The translations under genes were made by a program, and so were the position numbers. A DNA stretch of 6,931 nucleotides. It comes from Lachnospiraceae bacterium. Lineage in GTDB: Bacteria > Bacillota > Clostridia > Lachnospirales > Lachnospiraceae. The stretch is taken from NCBI GenBank assembly GCA_900766925.1, contig CAAFXG010000582.1, positions 1-6,931 of the forward strand, read 5' to 3'. This document shows positions 1-5,421 of the stretch, one piece after another. The number at the start of each line of letters is the position of its first letter. The first letter of the stretch is position 1. A model generated the notes under the pieces. The model was not told the DNA's origin, searched no databases, and saw only the letters and a list, made by a program, of their open reading frames with translations.

Positions 1-16
1 ACAATGTCAAAGAACC
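1..16 (-). promoter_or_regulatory. possible -33 region of a downstream promoter (weak)
   Basis: On the minus strand this stretch reads GGTTCTTTGACATTGT. A TTTG core is the usual Bacteroidetes -33 element, and TTCTTTGACAT-like strings are, from memory, common ahead of transcripts in Bacteroidales genomes. The matching -7 box would lie outside the window, so the call cannot be completed. It sits about 50 nt beyond the stop of the 299-aa gene, where a new transcription unit could begin. Confidence 0.2.
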
Positions 17-66
17 ATAGTTTGAGCAGTACCACTCCACCGCTATGAAATATCCGACAGCGTGAA

Positions 67-966
67 TCAGCGGTACCAAAACAACGCTACGGGCGGTACC
101 AAATCGCCGATATTATCAGATAATCTCACCACACATTTCTTCATTGTCTTTCCCACATTGAGCGCACCATATTTCGAGATGAGTTCATCGAGATATTCAA
201 GGCGACAGGTTGCATCATATGCCCTTGTCTGAAACTCATTGCCTATCCTGCCGCCTTTGTTCCAAAGGAAACTCAGGTCATCCCTTGTAATTTGAGAAAC
301 CTGATTTACGAGTAGCTGTTGCATAGTGTTTTCGCAACGGTCAAGATTTTCGAGTTCCTTCAACCTGAGTTCCAGCCTATGGTCACGCATACGCTTCATT
401 CGGTTGCAATGCTGTTGGTGGTGAAGGATATAGTTCCAGTCCTGCTCACTGAGAGCGAAACTATGCCTGTCCTCTGCTTCATATTCCTTGATGGAGGCAA
501 CTATACGTTTGCGTATGGCTTTGTTTGCCCACAGCATATATCGCTTATTGTCAATGTGGCGAGCCATTCTGCCGTACTTGTTGTCATGATAACCGTCATT
601 GCCCATCGTGTGCAGAGTTTCGTTGTTCTGCTCCTGACTATATCCGAAAAATGTCAGGTGCCAGAGCAGGCGGAAGGCGAGTTCCTCCAGGCTGACCTCT
701 ATTCCCTCTTCTATTATGATGTTCCCGTCAATATACTCATTCCACCAACAGCCCTCTATCTGACCTGCATCAACATACTCCGCGCCATCCTGTTCCCTAT
801 ATATGCCCACATGCACATCATGACAACCAGCCTCACAAGGGGCTGTATGCAGCAGAATGTCGTAAGCCTGTTTGTAATGGCACACATCATCTGGCTGTTC
901 GCTCCGTTTGATATAGGGGACTATATTGTCAAATAGAATCTGGGTCAATAGTTCGCGTAGTGTCAT
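67..966 (-). CDS. DUF6557-like hypothetical protein
   Basis: A soluble 299-aa protein with no signal peptide or membrane helix. The N-terminal half resembles, from memory, the DUF6557 family of Bacteroidales: it opens MTLRELLTQI, has a YKQAYDILL segment (residues 31-39), a middle part rich in acidic and aromatic residues with a CWWNEY stretch (73-78), and the block EELAFRLLWHLTFFGYSQEQ (94-113) matching the family's LW-x-MTFFGF-like signature. The C-terminal half (about 130-270) is charged and probably helical, with His/Arg-rich and possible coiled-coil stretches near 180-215. The biochemical role is unknown. It is the last gene of a three-gene operon; its ATG lies 1 nt after the stop of the 80-aa membrane protein, so translation is probably coupled. 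Base composition is visibly less AT-rich than in the genes right of 2675. Family assignment is tentative. Confidence 0.8.
   Translation of the reverse strand: MTLRELLTQILFDNIVPYIKRSEQPDDVCHYKQAYDILLHTAPCEAGCHDVHVGIYREQDGAEYVDAGQIEGCWWNEYIDGNIIIEEGIEVSLEELAFRLLWHLTFFGYSQEQNNETLHTMGNDGYHDNKYGRMARHIDNKRYMLWANKAIRKRIVASIKEYEAEDRHSFALSEQDWNYILHHQQHCNRMKRMRDHRLELRLKELENLDRCENTMQQLLVNQVSQITRDDLSFLWNKGGRIGNEFQTRAYDATCRLEYLDELISKYGALNVGKTMKKCVVRLSDNIGDLVPPVALFWYR
70..103. repeat. two direct copies of GCGGTACCAAA at the gene end
   Basis: GCGGTACCAAA occurs at 70-80 and again at 93-103, inside the last codons of the 299-aa gene. Each copy contains the palindrome GGTACC. On the coding strand they read TTTGGTACCGC and are in different frames, giving DLVPP and FWYR. 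They could mark a small duplication or recombination scar that reshaped the C-terminus, or be chance. Confidence 0.4.
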
Positions 967-967
967 A

Positions 968-1210
968 TCAGTCTTTCGTTATTATCTCGTTGATATATGT
1001 TCTCAGATATGCGGGCAGTGACAGCCTCGCATTCTTTCTCCTCATCGTGAAATAAGGTGTGAGATTAATCAAAACATATATTATTACAGATGCGACTCCG
1101 AAACAAATCTTCATGCCGAAGGAGAAATCGGCGAATGTGGCACAATAAAGACAAGTGGTCAGGGTCATAAAGAGAGCCAATACCAGCAATAAGCATTGTT
1201 TTCTTCTCAT
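968..1210 (-). CDS. small two-helix membrane protein
   Basis: An 80-aa protein starting MRRKQCLLLV. An in-frame ATG exists further upstream at 1297, but it would overlap the preceding gene by 85 nt. The ATG at 1210 lies 2 nt after that gene's TAA, so I chose it. Two hydrophobic segments are visible: about residues 6-26 (LLLVLALFMTLTTCLYC) and 34-52 (KICFGVASVIIYVLINL). A basic RRK follows the second segment and the C-terminal tail is polar. The positive charges at both ends fit a hairpin with N- and C-termini in the cytoplasm. A cleaved signal peptide is less likely because of the second helix. No family recognised. It is the middle gene of a tightly packed operon with the 139-aa and 299-aa genes, and may be a membrane partner or immunity-type protein; that is a guess. 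Confidence 0.65.
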   Translation of the reverse strand: MRRKQCLLLVLALFMTLTTCLYCATFADFSFGMKICFGVASVIIYVLINLTPYFTMRRKNARLSLPAYLRTYINEIITKD

Positions 1211-1212
1211 AG

Positions 1213-1632
1213 TTACTTGGTTGTTATATTTCGTCTGAAAATCATGTGGTTTGCTGATTCTATTGGCAAGTCTGTTACGATGTGTTTGGGTGCACATCTT
1301 TGAATGCCGCTCCTGACTTTTTGATAAAAATGAACAGGCTCGCCACCTTCCATTGTATCAAAAGAAAGTGGTATTCGGGAAATGTTTTTCATACAGTCAG
1401 CGAACATCTCAAAATCGTCCTCACGGGCGAGGTTGATCGTTGACTGAGCTCTACCTGTATATCTCTCAATCATGGTATTGAGAAAGTCCTTAGCTGACAT
1501 CTTGTTACTAATAACGCACATATTATCATCTGTTTCAGACCGCATTTTGACATACGTAAATGCTACATCGTCAACGAAATGGAATGTGCAAGGATATGCA
1601 ATCATCATATTTGTTAACCTTATAACAGACAT
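1213..1632 (-). CDS. hypothetical protein (139 aa), first gene of the left operon
   Basis: A 139-aa predicted cytoplasmic protein starting MSVIRLTNMM. No signal peptide, membrane helix or known motif is visible. The composition is mixed alpha/beta-like, with alternating hydrophobic stretches at the N-terminus (TFHFVDDVAFTYVKM, residues 16-30) that could form strands, then a probable helical middle (SAKDFLNTMIERY, 46-58). Three cysteines lie in the second half of the protein or near its centre (C39, C80, C113), not in a metal-binding spacing. I do not recognise the family. It is the first gene after a well-formed -7 box at 1691-1698 and an operator-like palindrome at 1701-1732, with a leader of about 50 nt, and is followed 2 nt later by the 80-aa membrane gene. 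Confidence 0.6.
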   Translation of the reverse strand: MSVIRLTNMMIAYPCTFHFVDDVAFTYVKMRSETDDNMCVISNKMSAKDFLNTMIERYTGRAQSTINLAREDDFEMFADCMKNISRIPLSFDTMEGGEPVHFYQKVRSGIQRCAPKHIVTDLPIESANHMIFRRNITTK

Positions 1633-1690
1633 CCATTTTACATGTGTGATTTTTTCTACTCATATCGTTGTCGTTTTAATGATTCGAGTG

Positions 1691-1698
1691 CAAAAGTA
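1691..1698 (-). promoter_or_regulatory. -7 promoter box (TACTTTTG) for the left operon
   Basis: On the minus strand this reads TACTTTTG, a perfect match to the Bacteroidetes -7 consensus TAnnTTTG. Transcription would start near 1684, giving a leader of about 50 nt before the ATG at 1632. No canonical TTTG lies at the usual 19-21 nt spacing; the palindrome at 1711-1723 occupies that region instead, which fits a promoter dependent on or blocked by a regulator. The same arrangement and spacing recur at 5041-5077. Confidence 0.6.
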
Positions 1699-1700
1699 AT

Positions 1701-1732
1701 GGCAGGTGCAGACAAAACATGTCCGACCTGCC
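1701..1732. promoter_or_regulatory. bipartite palindromic operator upstream of the left operon
   Basis: Two nested inverted repeats lie here. The outer arms are GGCAGGT (1701-1707) and ACCTGCC (1726-1732), a perfect 7-bp match. The inner arms are GACA (1711-1714) and TGTC (1720-1723), with a 5-bp spacer. The inner core plus flank (1711-1727) is 16/17 identical to 5061-5077. It sits directly upstream of the -7 box, so it is most likely a transcription-factor operator. Neither strand has a T-run after the outer repeat, so a terminator is unlikely. The adjacent WYL gene is the obvious candidate binder; that is inference. Confidence 0.55.
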
Positions 1733-1761
1733 GAAAATTATTCATTTATTCTACATGATTT

Positions 1762-2658
1762 CTACTCGTACATCTTTGCAAGCGACTTCACAACCTTCGC
1801 CATTTCTTCGCGCATCTGGATAGGTTCAACGATTTCAAGTTTTTCTCTATGCCATAGTAACTGTTGGTACAGATTGTAACATGGTACTATATGGTATTCA
1901 AACAAGGTGAATTCCTCATTACTTTCCAGTTCCTTTTGAGATTCATGGATTGGTAGAGCACGCACATAGTCCACCTGTGAACCGTAAACTTTGATAACTA
2001 TTCGTTCTGGTACCTGATTGTCAGTATGGTTTACACCAAAGCTTCCTTCCCAGTATTCATCAGCAGTCACATCATTGCTTGGCAACATCTTCTGTTCTGT
2101 TAGTCGAATATTGTCCATTCTTTCCAGGGCAAAGATGGATATGCCATGATGATGGTTGTCTGGTTCAGCTGCAAGATACCAACGTTGCTCCCATGTTTTA
2201 AGGAAATAAGGTATCAACAATTGTTGTTTCTTGGTCGCTCTGTCAAAAGAATGGTAGTCACATTCTATTCCCTTTTGTTGATCTATAGCTTCAAGGATGA
2301 TCTGAACATTTTCTACACCTGTAGGTGCTTCATACAACTTTACCTTATCGCGGTGCTTAACGGCAAGTTCGCTCATACCCTCAATATGATAGGCCGATAA
2401 CAGATAATTATACAGAGAGTCATCTTGCCCATATTGATGATAACGCTTCAGGAAATACTGGTTAGTACTCTGATTATAATCAATATAACAAGGAAAGGTT
2501 TCTGCAATGTAATCCTTATACCTTGCAAAGGTGCGAGGTATGATTTCACCATCATATAAAGATGAATACTGATAGTGGTCGTTGATTTCCTTCAAACTCA
2601 TAGGTCCCCTGCGTGATAGGAGATCTATGAGATAGAGGCATTTTTTTAGTTTTGACAT
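1762..2658 (-). CDS. WYL-domain transcriptional regulator
   Basis: A 298-aa DNA-binding regulator. Residues 1-70 form a winged helix-turn-helix: MSKLKKCLYLIDLLSRRG, then SLKEINDHY, then a probable recognition helix IPRTFARYKDYIAETF (40-55), followed by a wing near YIDYNQSTNQYFL. The WYL ligand-sensing domain spans about 115-190, with the diagnostic RWYLAAEP (159-166) and the trailing FALERMDNIRL (176-186) carrying the usual Arg. The C-terminal extension (216-295) has the form of a WCX domain, ending QQLLWHREKLEIVEP. Length is normal. WYL proteins bind nucleic-acid or nucleotide ligands and often control phage-defence loci (BrxR, CapW) or DNA-damage genes (PafBC). Here the gene ends the 278-aa/496-aa operon, starting 16 nt after the 496-aa gene, and lies next to one of two matching operators, which suggests autoregulation. 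Whether it represses or activates cannot be told. Confidence 0.93.
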   Translation of the reverse strand: MSKLKKCLYLIDLLSRRGPMSLKEINDHYQYSSLYDGEIIPRTFARYKDYIAETFPCYIDYNQSTNQYFLKRYHQYGQDDSLYNYLLSAYHIEGMSELAVKHRDKVKLYEAPTGVENVQIILEAIDQQKGIECDYHSFDRATKKQQLLIPYFLKTWEQRWYLAAEPDNHHHGISIFALERMDNIRLTEQKMLPSNDVTADEYWEGSFGVNHTDNQVPERIVIKVYGSQVDYVRALPIHESQKELESNEEFTLFEYHIVPCYNLYQQLLWHREKLEIVEPIQMREEMAKVVKSLAKMYE

Positions 2659-2674
2659 ATAGGCTCAACTGTTA

Positions 2675-4165
2675 CTATGATAACATAAAATCATCTAATT
2701 CTGATGTGTTGTGAATAATTTGTTTTTCTGCAACTCCAACAAAACGACATAGTTCAATACTTCCCAAAAGACTTTTGTTTACATTTGGGTCAAGAGCAGC
2801 TTCAATCAAACCACCAAGTTTGCTGAAATAATTTTCAATTTTTTCAAGGATTTCTCTACATTCATCGTCCAACTTAGCAACAAGTTCTTTATATTGATTT
2901 TCTAGTTCCTTGATAAACTTAGCTTCCTTCTTACCCATAATATGCTTTGATATTTCCAAAGAAGATTTTGCGACAGCAGAACCGACGATAGCACCAAGTA
3001 CAGGAATAGGTATTACTGCCTGTCCAATTGCAGAACCAATGGCAGCAATTCCTGCTTCAACACTTAACGAACACGCAGCATCTGCATATTCCGATTTTGA
3101 AATCTTTCCTTTTTTGTAATCGTAGTATATAGAAGTCACCCCCATTGTCGAACTTACGATTGCACTAGCAAAGGGGGCACTCATTCCGACAACCTTGGTC
3201 ATACCGTATATGCCTAAACCAGAAATAGCACCTTTTGCAGACCCCTTGCCAAAGTCGAAACCGACTTCTTTCCAGTCTGCAAGTGTAAATTCCGTTATCT
3301 TAGTACCACCCTTTATTTTTGAGTAAATTTTAATTCCTGCAGATACTGTTCCTGTTATAGCTGCTGATATAGCACTATACTTCAAAGCTTCTCCCCATGA
3401 AGCATCTGTTATATGCTGAGCCCCACTTTCATCAGTTCTTCTCTGCTCACGAATTTCTTTTATTTCTTTTTCACTAGTCTCATGGAACTCTTTCTCGTAG
3501 CCATCTATGGTTTCGTCAATTCTTCCTAACTGTACTTCTTTGTAAGTAGAGATTCCTGGTTTCACAACTTCAGAAAAAGGTTTGGATGTCTCTTGCTCAA
3601 TTTGCTTTATTGCTTCTTGACATTTCTTTATTGTACTGGATGTAATACCTTCAATATTTTCACCATTGTACACCTTCTCCAATAATTCATATTGATCTTT
3701 TGGAATATGGTAGAAGCCATTGTCTGTGAAACCAGGGTACTTATGGAGATGTTCTAATACATGGTCTAAACTTTTGCTTGCTCCTGCGATATATTTAGAT
3801 TGTACTTGAACGCCATCTATGATGTAATCTTCTGGCGCGGTTCGACCGACACCCTCAAAAGTAGCTGTTGGTTTTATATGATTTAAAATGTCTCTGCCAT
3901 TCCTGATTTCAACTTCAACATGCTCTGCTATTTCTCCGTGTTTCGTTTGCATATTACCAAGAATATTCTCGGGACTTGATACAAAATCCCTCAGATTCTC
4001 TACGCAATGCAAACTTTCAGAAAGAGCCGTACGGGCATACGACTCTTTCTCTATAGCAGTTTGTAAGATTTCTACCATCCTTTCTGCTTGGAGTTGTTCA
4101 GCAGTATTTATACCATCTTGAACGAATCCACCGATGACCTGATCTGTATATATCTGTGATTTCAT
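2675..4165 (-). CDS. multi-domain protein with PED...VQSK motif and hydrophobic Gly/Ala blocks
   Basis: A 496-aa protein; I recognise the sequence type as recurring in diverse bacteria but cannot name a family. The N-terminal part (1-220) is soluble, with blocks KHGEIAEHVEV (75-85), ATFEGVGRTAPEDY (101-114), DGVQVQSKYI (117-126), YHIPKDQYELL (152-162) and SEVVKPGISTYKEVQLG (198-214). PEDY followed by VQSK resembles the PD-(D/E)xK nuclease pattern in its Q-x-K form, with D113, Q122 and K124 as candidate residues; this is a motif-level guess. Residues 225-245 are a charged helix. Then come hydrophobic Gly/Ala/Ser-rich segments at about 262-282, 305-345 and 366-402, which could insert in or associate with membrane. 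A charged coiled coil follows at 412-447. The ATG overlaps the stop of the 278-aa gene (TAATG), implying coupled, stoichiometric production and probably a complex. Strongly AT-rich. Confidence 0.8.
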   Translation of the reverse strand: MKSQIYTDQVIGGFVQDGINTAEQLQAERMVEILQTAIEKESYARTALSESLHCVENLRDFVSSPENILGNMQTKHGEIAEHVEVEIRNGRDILNHIKPTATFEGVGRTAPEDYIIDGVQVQSKYIAGASKSLDHVLEHLHKYPGFTDNGFYHIPKDQYELLEKVYNGENIEGITSSTIKKCQEAIKQIEQETSKPFSEVVKPGISTYKEVQLGRIDETIDGYEKEFHETSEKEIKEIREQRRTDESGAQHITDASWGEALKYSAISAAITGTVSAGIKIYSKIKGGTKITEFTLADWKEVGFDFGKGSAKGAISGLGIYGMTKVVGMSAPFASAIVSSTMGVTSIYYDYKKGKISKSEYADAACSLSVEAGIAAIGSAIGQAVIPIPVLGAIVGSAVAKSSLEISKHIMGKKEAKFIKELENQYKELVAKLDDECREILEKIENYFSKLGGLIEAALDPNVNKSLLGSIELCRFVGVAEKQIIHNTSELDDFMLS

Positions 4166-5001
4166 TATTTCACACGAGAATTAATAAGTTCACCCATTGA
4201 TCTTGCATTGTTTATAACAGTAGCAAGTGCTTTCTTTTGTTCTTCATTAAAATGTAGGTAATCGTTTGGATAGGTGTTTACCATCAAAGCGATATTCAAA
4301 CCCGACTTTAGTTTAACGGTTTTATCATGCAGTTCAATGAGTTTAGTCAGTTTTGGACGTAATATATAGATGTCAGCGGTAATCTTCTTTGCGACATCGT
4401 TTGCATCTTCTGCTGCCTTCTTATTTTTATAACTTGCAAAAATCCCGCCACCAGCAACTGCTACAGCTGCTACGGACCAACCCACAGGACCTGCCAGAGC
4501 AAGAAAAGCAGAACCTGCACTCATTCCACCACCACCAGCAGCTAATGCTCCACCACCAAGCCAAGCAAGTGCTGCTTTGGTAGCAGCAGCACCGGACAAT
4601 GACGCAATAGCTGTACCTGTAGAAGCTGTTCCAAAGGTTGTTGCAACAGCCATTGCCGCTGTAGGACCTAATGCAGCAATAGCACCACCAGCAGCAGTTC
4701 CACCTATAGCAGCACCAGCACCTTTTATGTTATTTGATGCATTTTCTTTTTCAATTTTTATGGCTTCGTTAAACTCTTTGATTGAAAGTTTTACATCGGC
4801 TATCTGCTTAGCAAACTCTTTTGGTGAGTTTGCGAGAGCATTTATATATTTCTCTATGCGCTCTATAGCCAATACAGCAGACTTTCTAACTTCAAAGAGT
4901 TTAAGAGCGTAATCATTTGCCTGAGAACCTAAACGATTATATTCTGCCTCTTTATCTTTGAGCAACTTTATTGCTTCATTTTTAGCGTTATTATAAAACA
5001 T
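4165..5001 (-). CDS. glycine-zipper membrane-active protein with flanking helices
   Basis: A 278-aa protein with three parts. Residues 1-92 are charged helices with heptad-like hydrophobic spacing (possible coiled coil). Residues 93-190 are an almost uncharged Gly/Ala/Ser/Thr-rich hydrophobic region with repeated GxxxG-like spacing, including GTASTGTAIASL, AWLGGGALAAGGGGM and LALAGPVGWSVAAVAVAGGG. Residues 192-278 are again charged helices. The layout of a long hydrophobic hairpin between amphipathic helices recalls alpha-helical pore formers, apolipoprotein-L-like proteins and glycine-zipper proteins, but I cannot assign a family. From memory, the central Gly/Ala string recurs almost unchanged in distant bacteria. 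There is no signal peptide, so it is made in the cytoplasm and may act on the inner membrane. It starts 39 nt downstream of a perfect -7 box and overlaps the 496-aa gene by 1 nt. Confidence 0.8.
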   Translation of the reverse strand: MFYNNAKNEAIKLLKDKEAEYNRLGSQANDYALKLFEVRKSAVLAIERIEKYINALANSPKEFAKQIADVKLSIKEFNEAIKIEKENASNNIKGAGAAIGGTAAGGAIAALGPTAAMAVATTFGTASTGTAIASLSGAAATKAALAWLGGGALAAGGGGMSAGSAFLALAGPVGWSVAAVAVAGGGIFASYKNKKAAEDANDVAKKITADIYILRPKLTKLIELHDKTVKLKSGLNIALMVNTYPNDYLHFNEEQKKALATVINNARSMGELINSRVK

Positions 5002-5040
5002 TGTATAAAATTGAATTATGTGTTAATTAAAAATTGACTG

Positions 5041-5048
5041 CAAATTTA
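5041..5048 (-). promoter_or_regulatory. -7 promoter box (TAAATTTG) for the 278-aa/496-aa/WYL operon
   Basis: The minus strand reads TAAATTTG, a perfect TAnnTTTG. Transcription would start near 5034, leaving a leader of roughly 32 nt before the ATG at 5001. The box lies in the 88-nt gap after the 109-aa gene, the largest gap in the right-hand block, so the 278-aa, 496-aa and WYL genes can be expressed separately from the two genes upstream. As at 1691-1698, the usual -33 position is taken up by a palindrome starting exactly 20 nt from the box start. Confidence 0.6.
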
Positions 5049-5060
5049 GGTTATCAACAC

Positions 5061-5077
5061 GACAAAAAATGTCCGAC
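5061..5077. promoter_or_regulatory. operator-like palindrome matching the one at 1711-1727
   Basis: This reads GACAAAAAATGTCCGAC and contains the inverted repeat GACA-N5-TGTC (5061-5073). It differs from 1711-1727 at one position, and its distance to the -7 box is identical (20 nt between the two start coordinates). No outer 7-bp arms like those at 1701-1732 are present here. It probably binds the same regulator, most simply the WYL protein encoded at the end of this operon. No third copy was found in the intergenic sequence upstream of 6624. Confidence 0.55.
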
Positions 5078-5089
5078 TCTTAAACATTT

Positions 5090-5419
5090 TTATAAATTAT
5101 TTAGTCTTTCCTTGTTTTTAATCAGATTGCTCATAACTTTTGCGGCTGCATTGCCTTCCATAGATTCAAATAGCTTTATAAGCCTATCTATGATGGATTG
5201 AAGAGAAGATATTATCTCATCTTTTTTCCTCAATTTCTCATCGTATTCATCTTTGAGAGATTTTAATGCTTTATTGTGTTGTTCATTAAGATCTTTTATC
5301 GCTTTCTTCACTTCTTTTCCCACTTCACCACGATTCTTCCAGGCATGAGAAAACCATCCTACAAGAAACATAAGTAATGCTCCAAGTATAGATAGTATAA
5401 TTTTTATTACTTTATCCAT
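5090..5419 (-). CDS. small membrane-anchored coiled-coil protein
   Basis: A 109-aa protein with one N-terminal membrane helix (residues 4-26, VIKIILSILGALLMFLVGWF) and no obvious signal-peptidase or lipobox site. The helix is followed by the basic KNR and a long, highly charged helix (about 33-85) with heptad-like Leu/Ile spacing, then a short helical tail. The positive-inside rule favours the charged domain facing the cytoplasm. Such proteins often act as membrane tethers or assembly scaffolds. No family recognised. Its ATG lies 2 nt downstream of the stop of the 400-aa gene, so the pair is coupled, and it precedes the promoter of the 278-aa gene by 88 nt. It could anchor the 278-aa or 496-aa products at the membrane; this is inference from context. 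Confidence 0.7.
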   Translation of the reverse strand: MDKVIKIILSILGALLMFLVGWFSHAWKNRGEVGKEVKKAIKDLNEQHNKALKSLKDEYDEKLRKKDEIISSLQSIIDRLIKLFESMEGNAAAKVMSNLIKNKERLNNL

Positions 5420-5421
5420 GA

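Noticed and set aside
319..936. 205-codon open frame on the plus strand opposite the 299-aa gene
   Set aside because: It lies wholly antisense to a better-supported gene with family-like sequence, has no promoter, and its translation shows no coherent domain.
1211..1297. Longer start for the 80-aa membrane protein (ATG at 1297)
   Set aside because: It would overlap the upstream gene by 85 nt and add a polar 29-residue stretch before the membrane helix, while the ATG at 1210 sits 2 nt after the upstream stop.
1701..1732. Terminator for the WYL operon or for the left side
   Set aside because: The stem is good but no T-run follows it on either strand, and it is placed as an operator relative to the -7 box, with a second copy of the core at 5061.
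4590..4725. Trinucleotide (gca/cca) repetitive stretch as a DNA repeat
   Set aside because: The repetition follows from Ala/Gly codons in the 278-aa gene and shows no regular unit.
4577..4912. 111-codon Ala/Pro/Val-rich open frame on the plus strand
   Set aside because: It mirrors the Gly/Ala-rich codons of the 278-aa gene on the other strand; low-complexity shadow.
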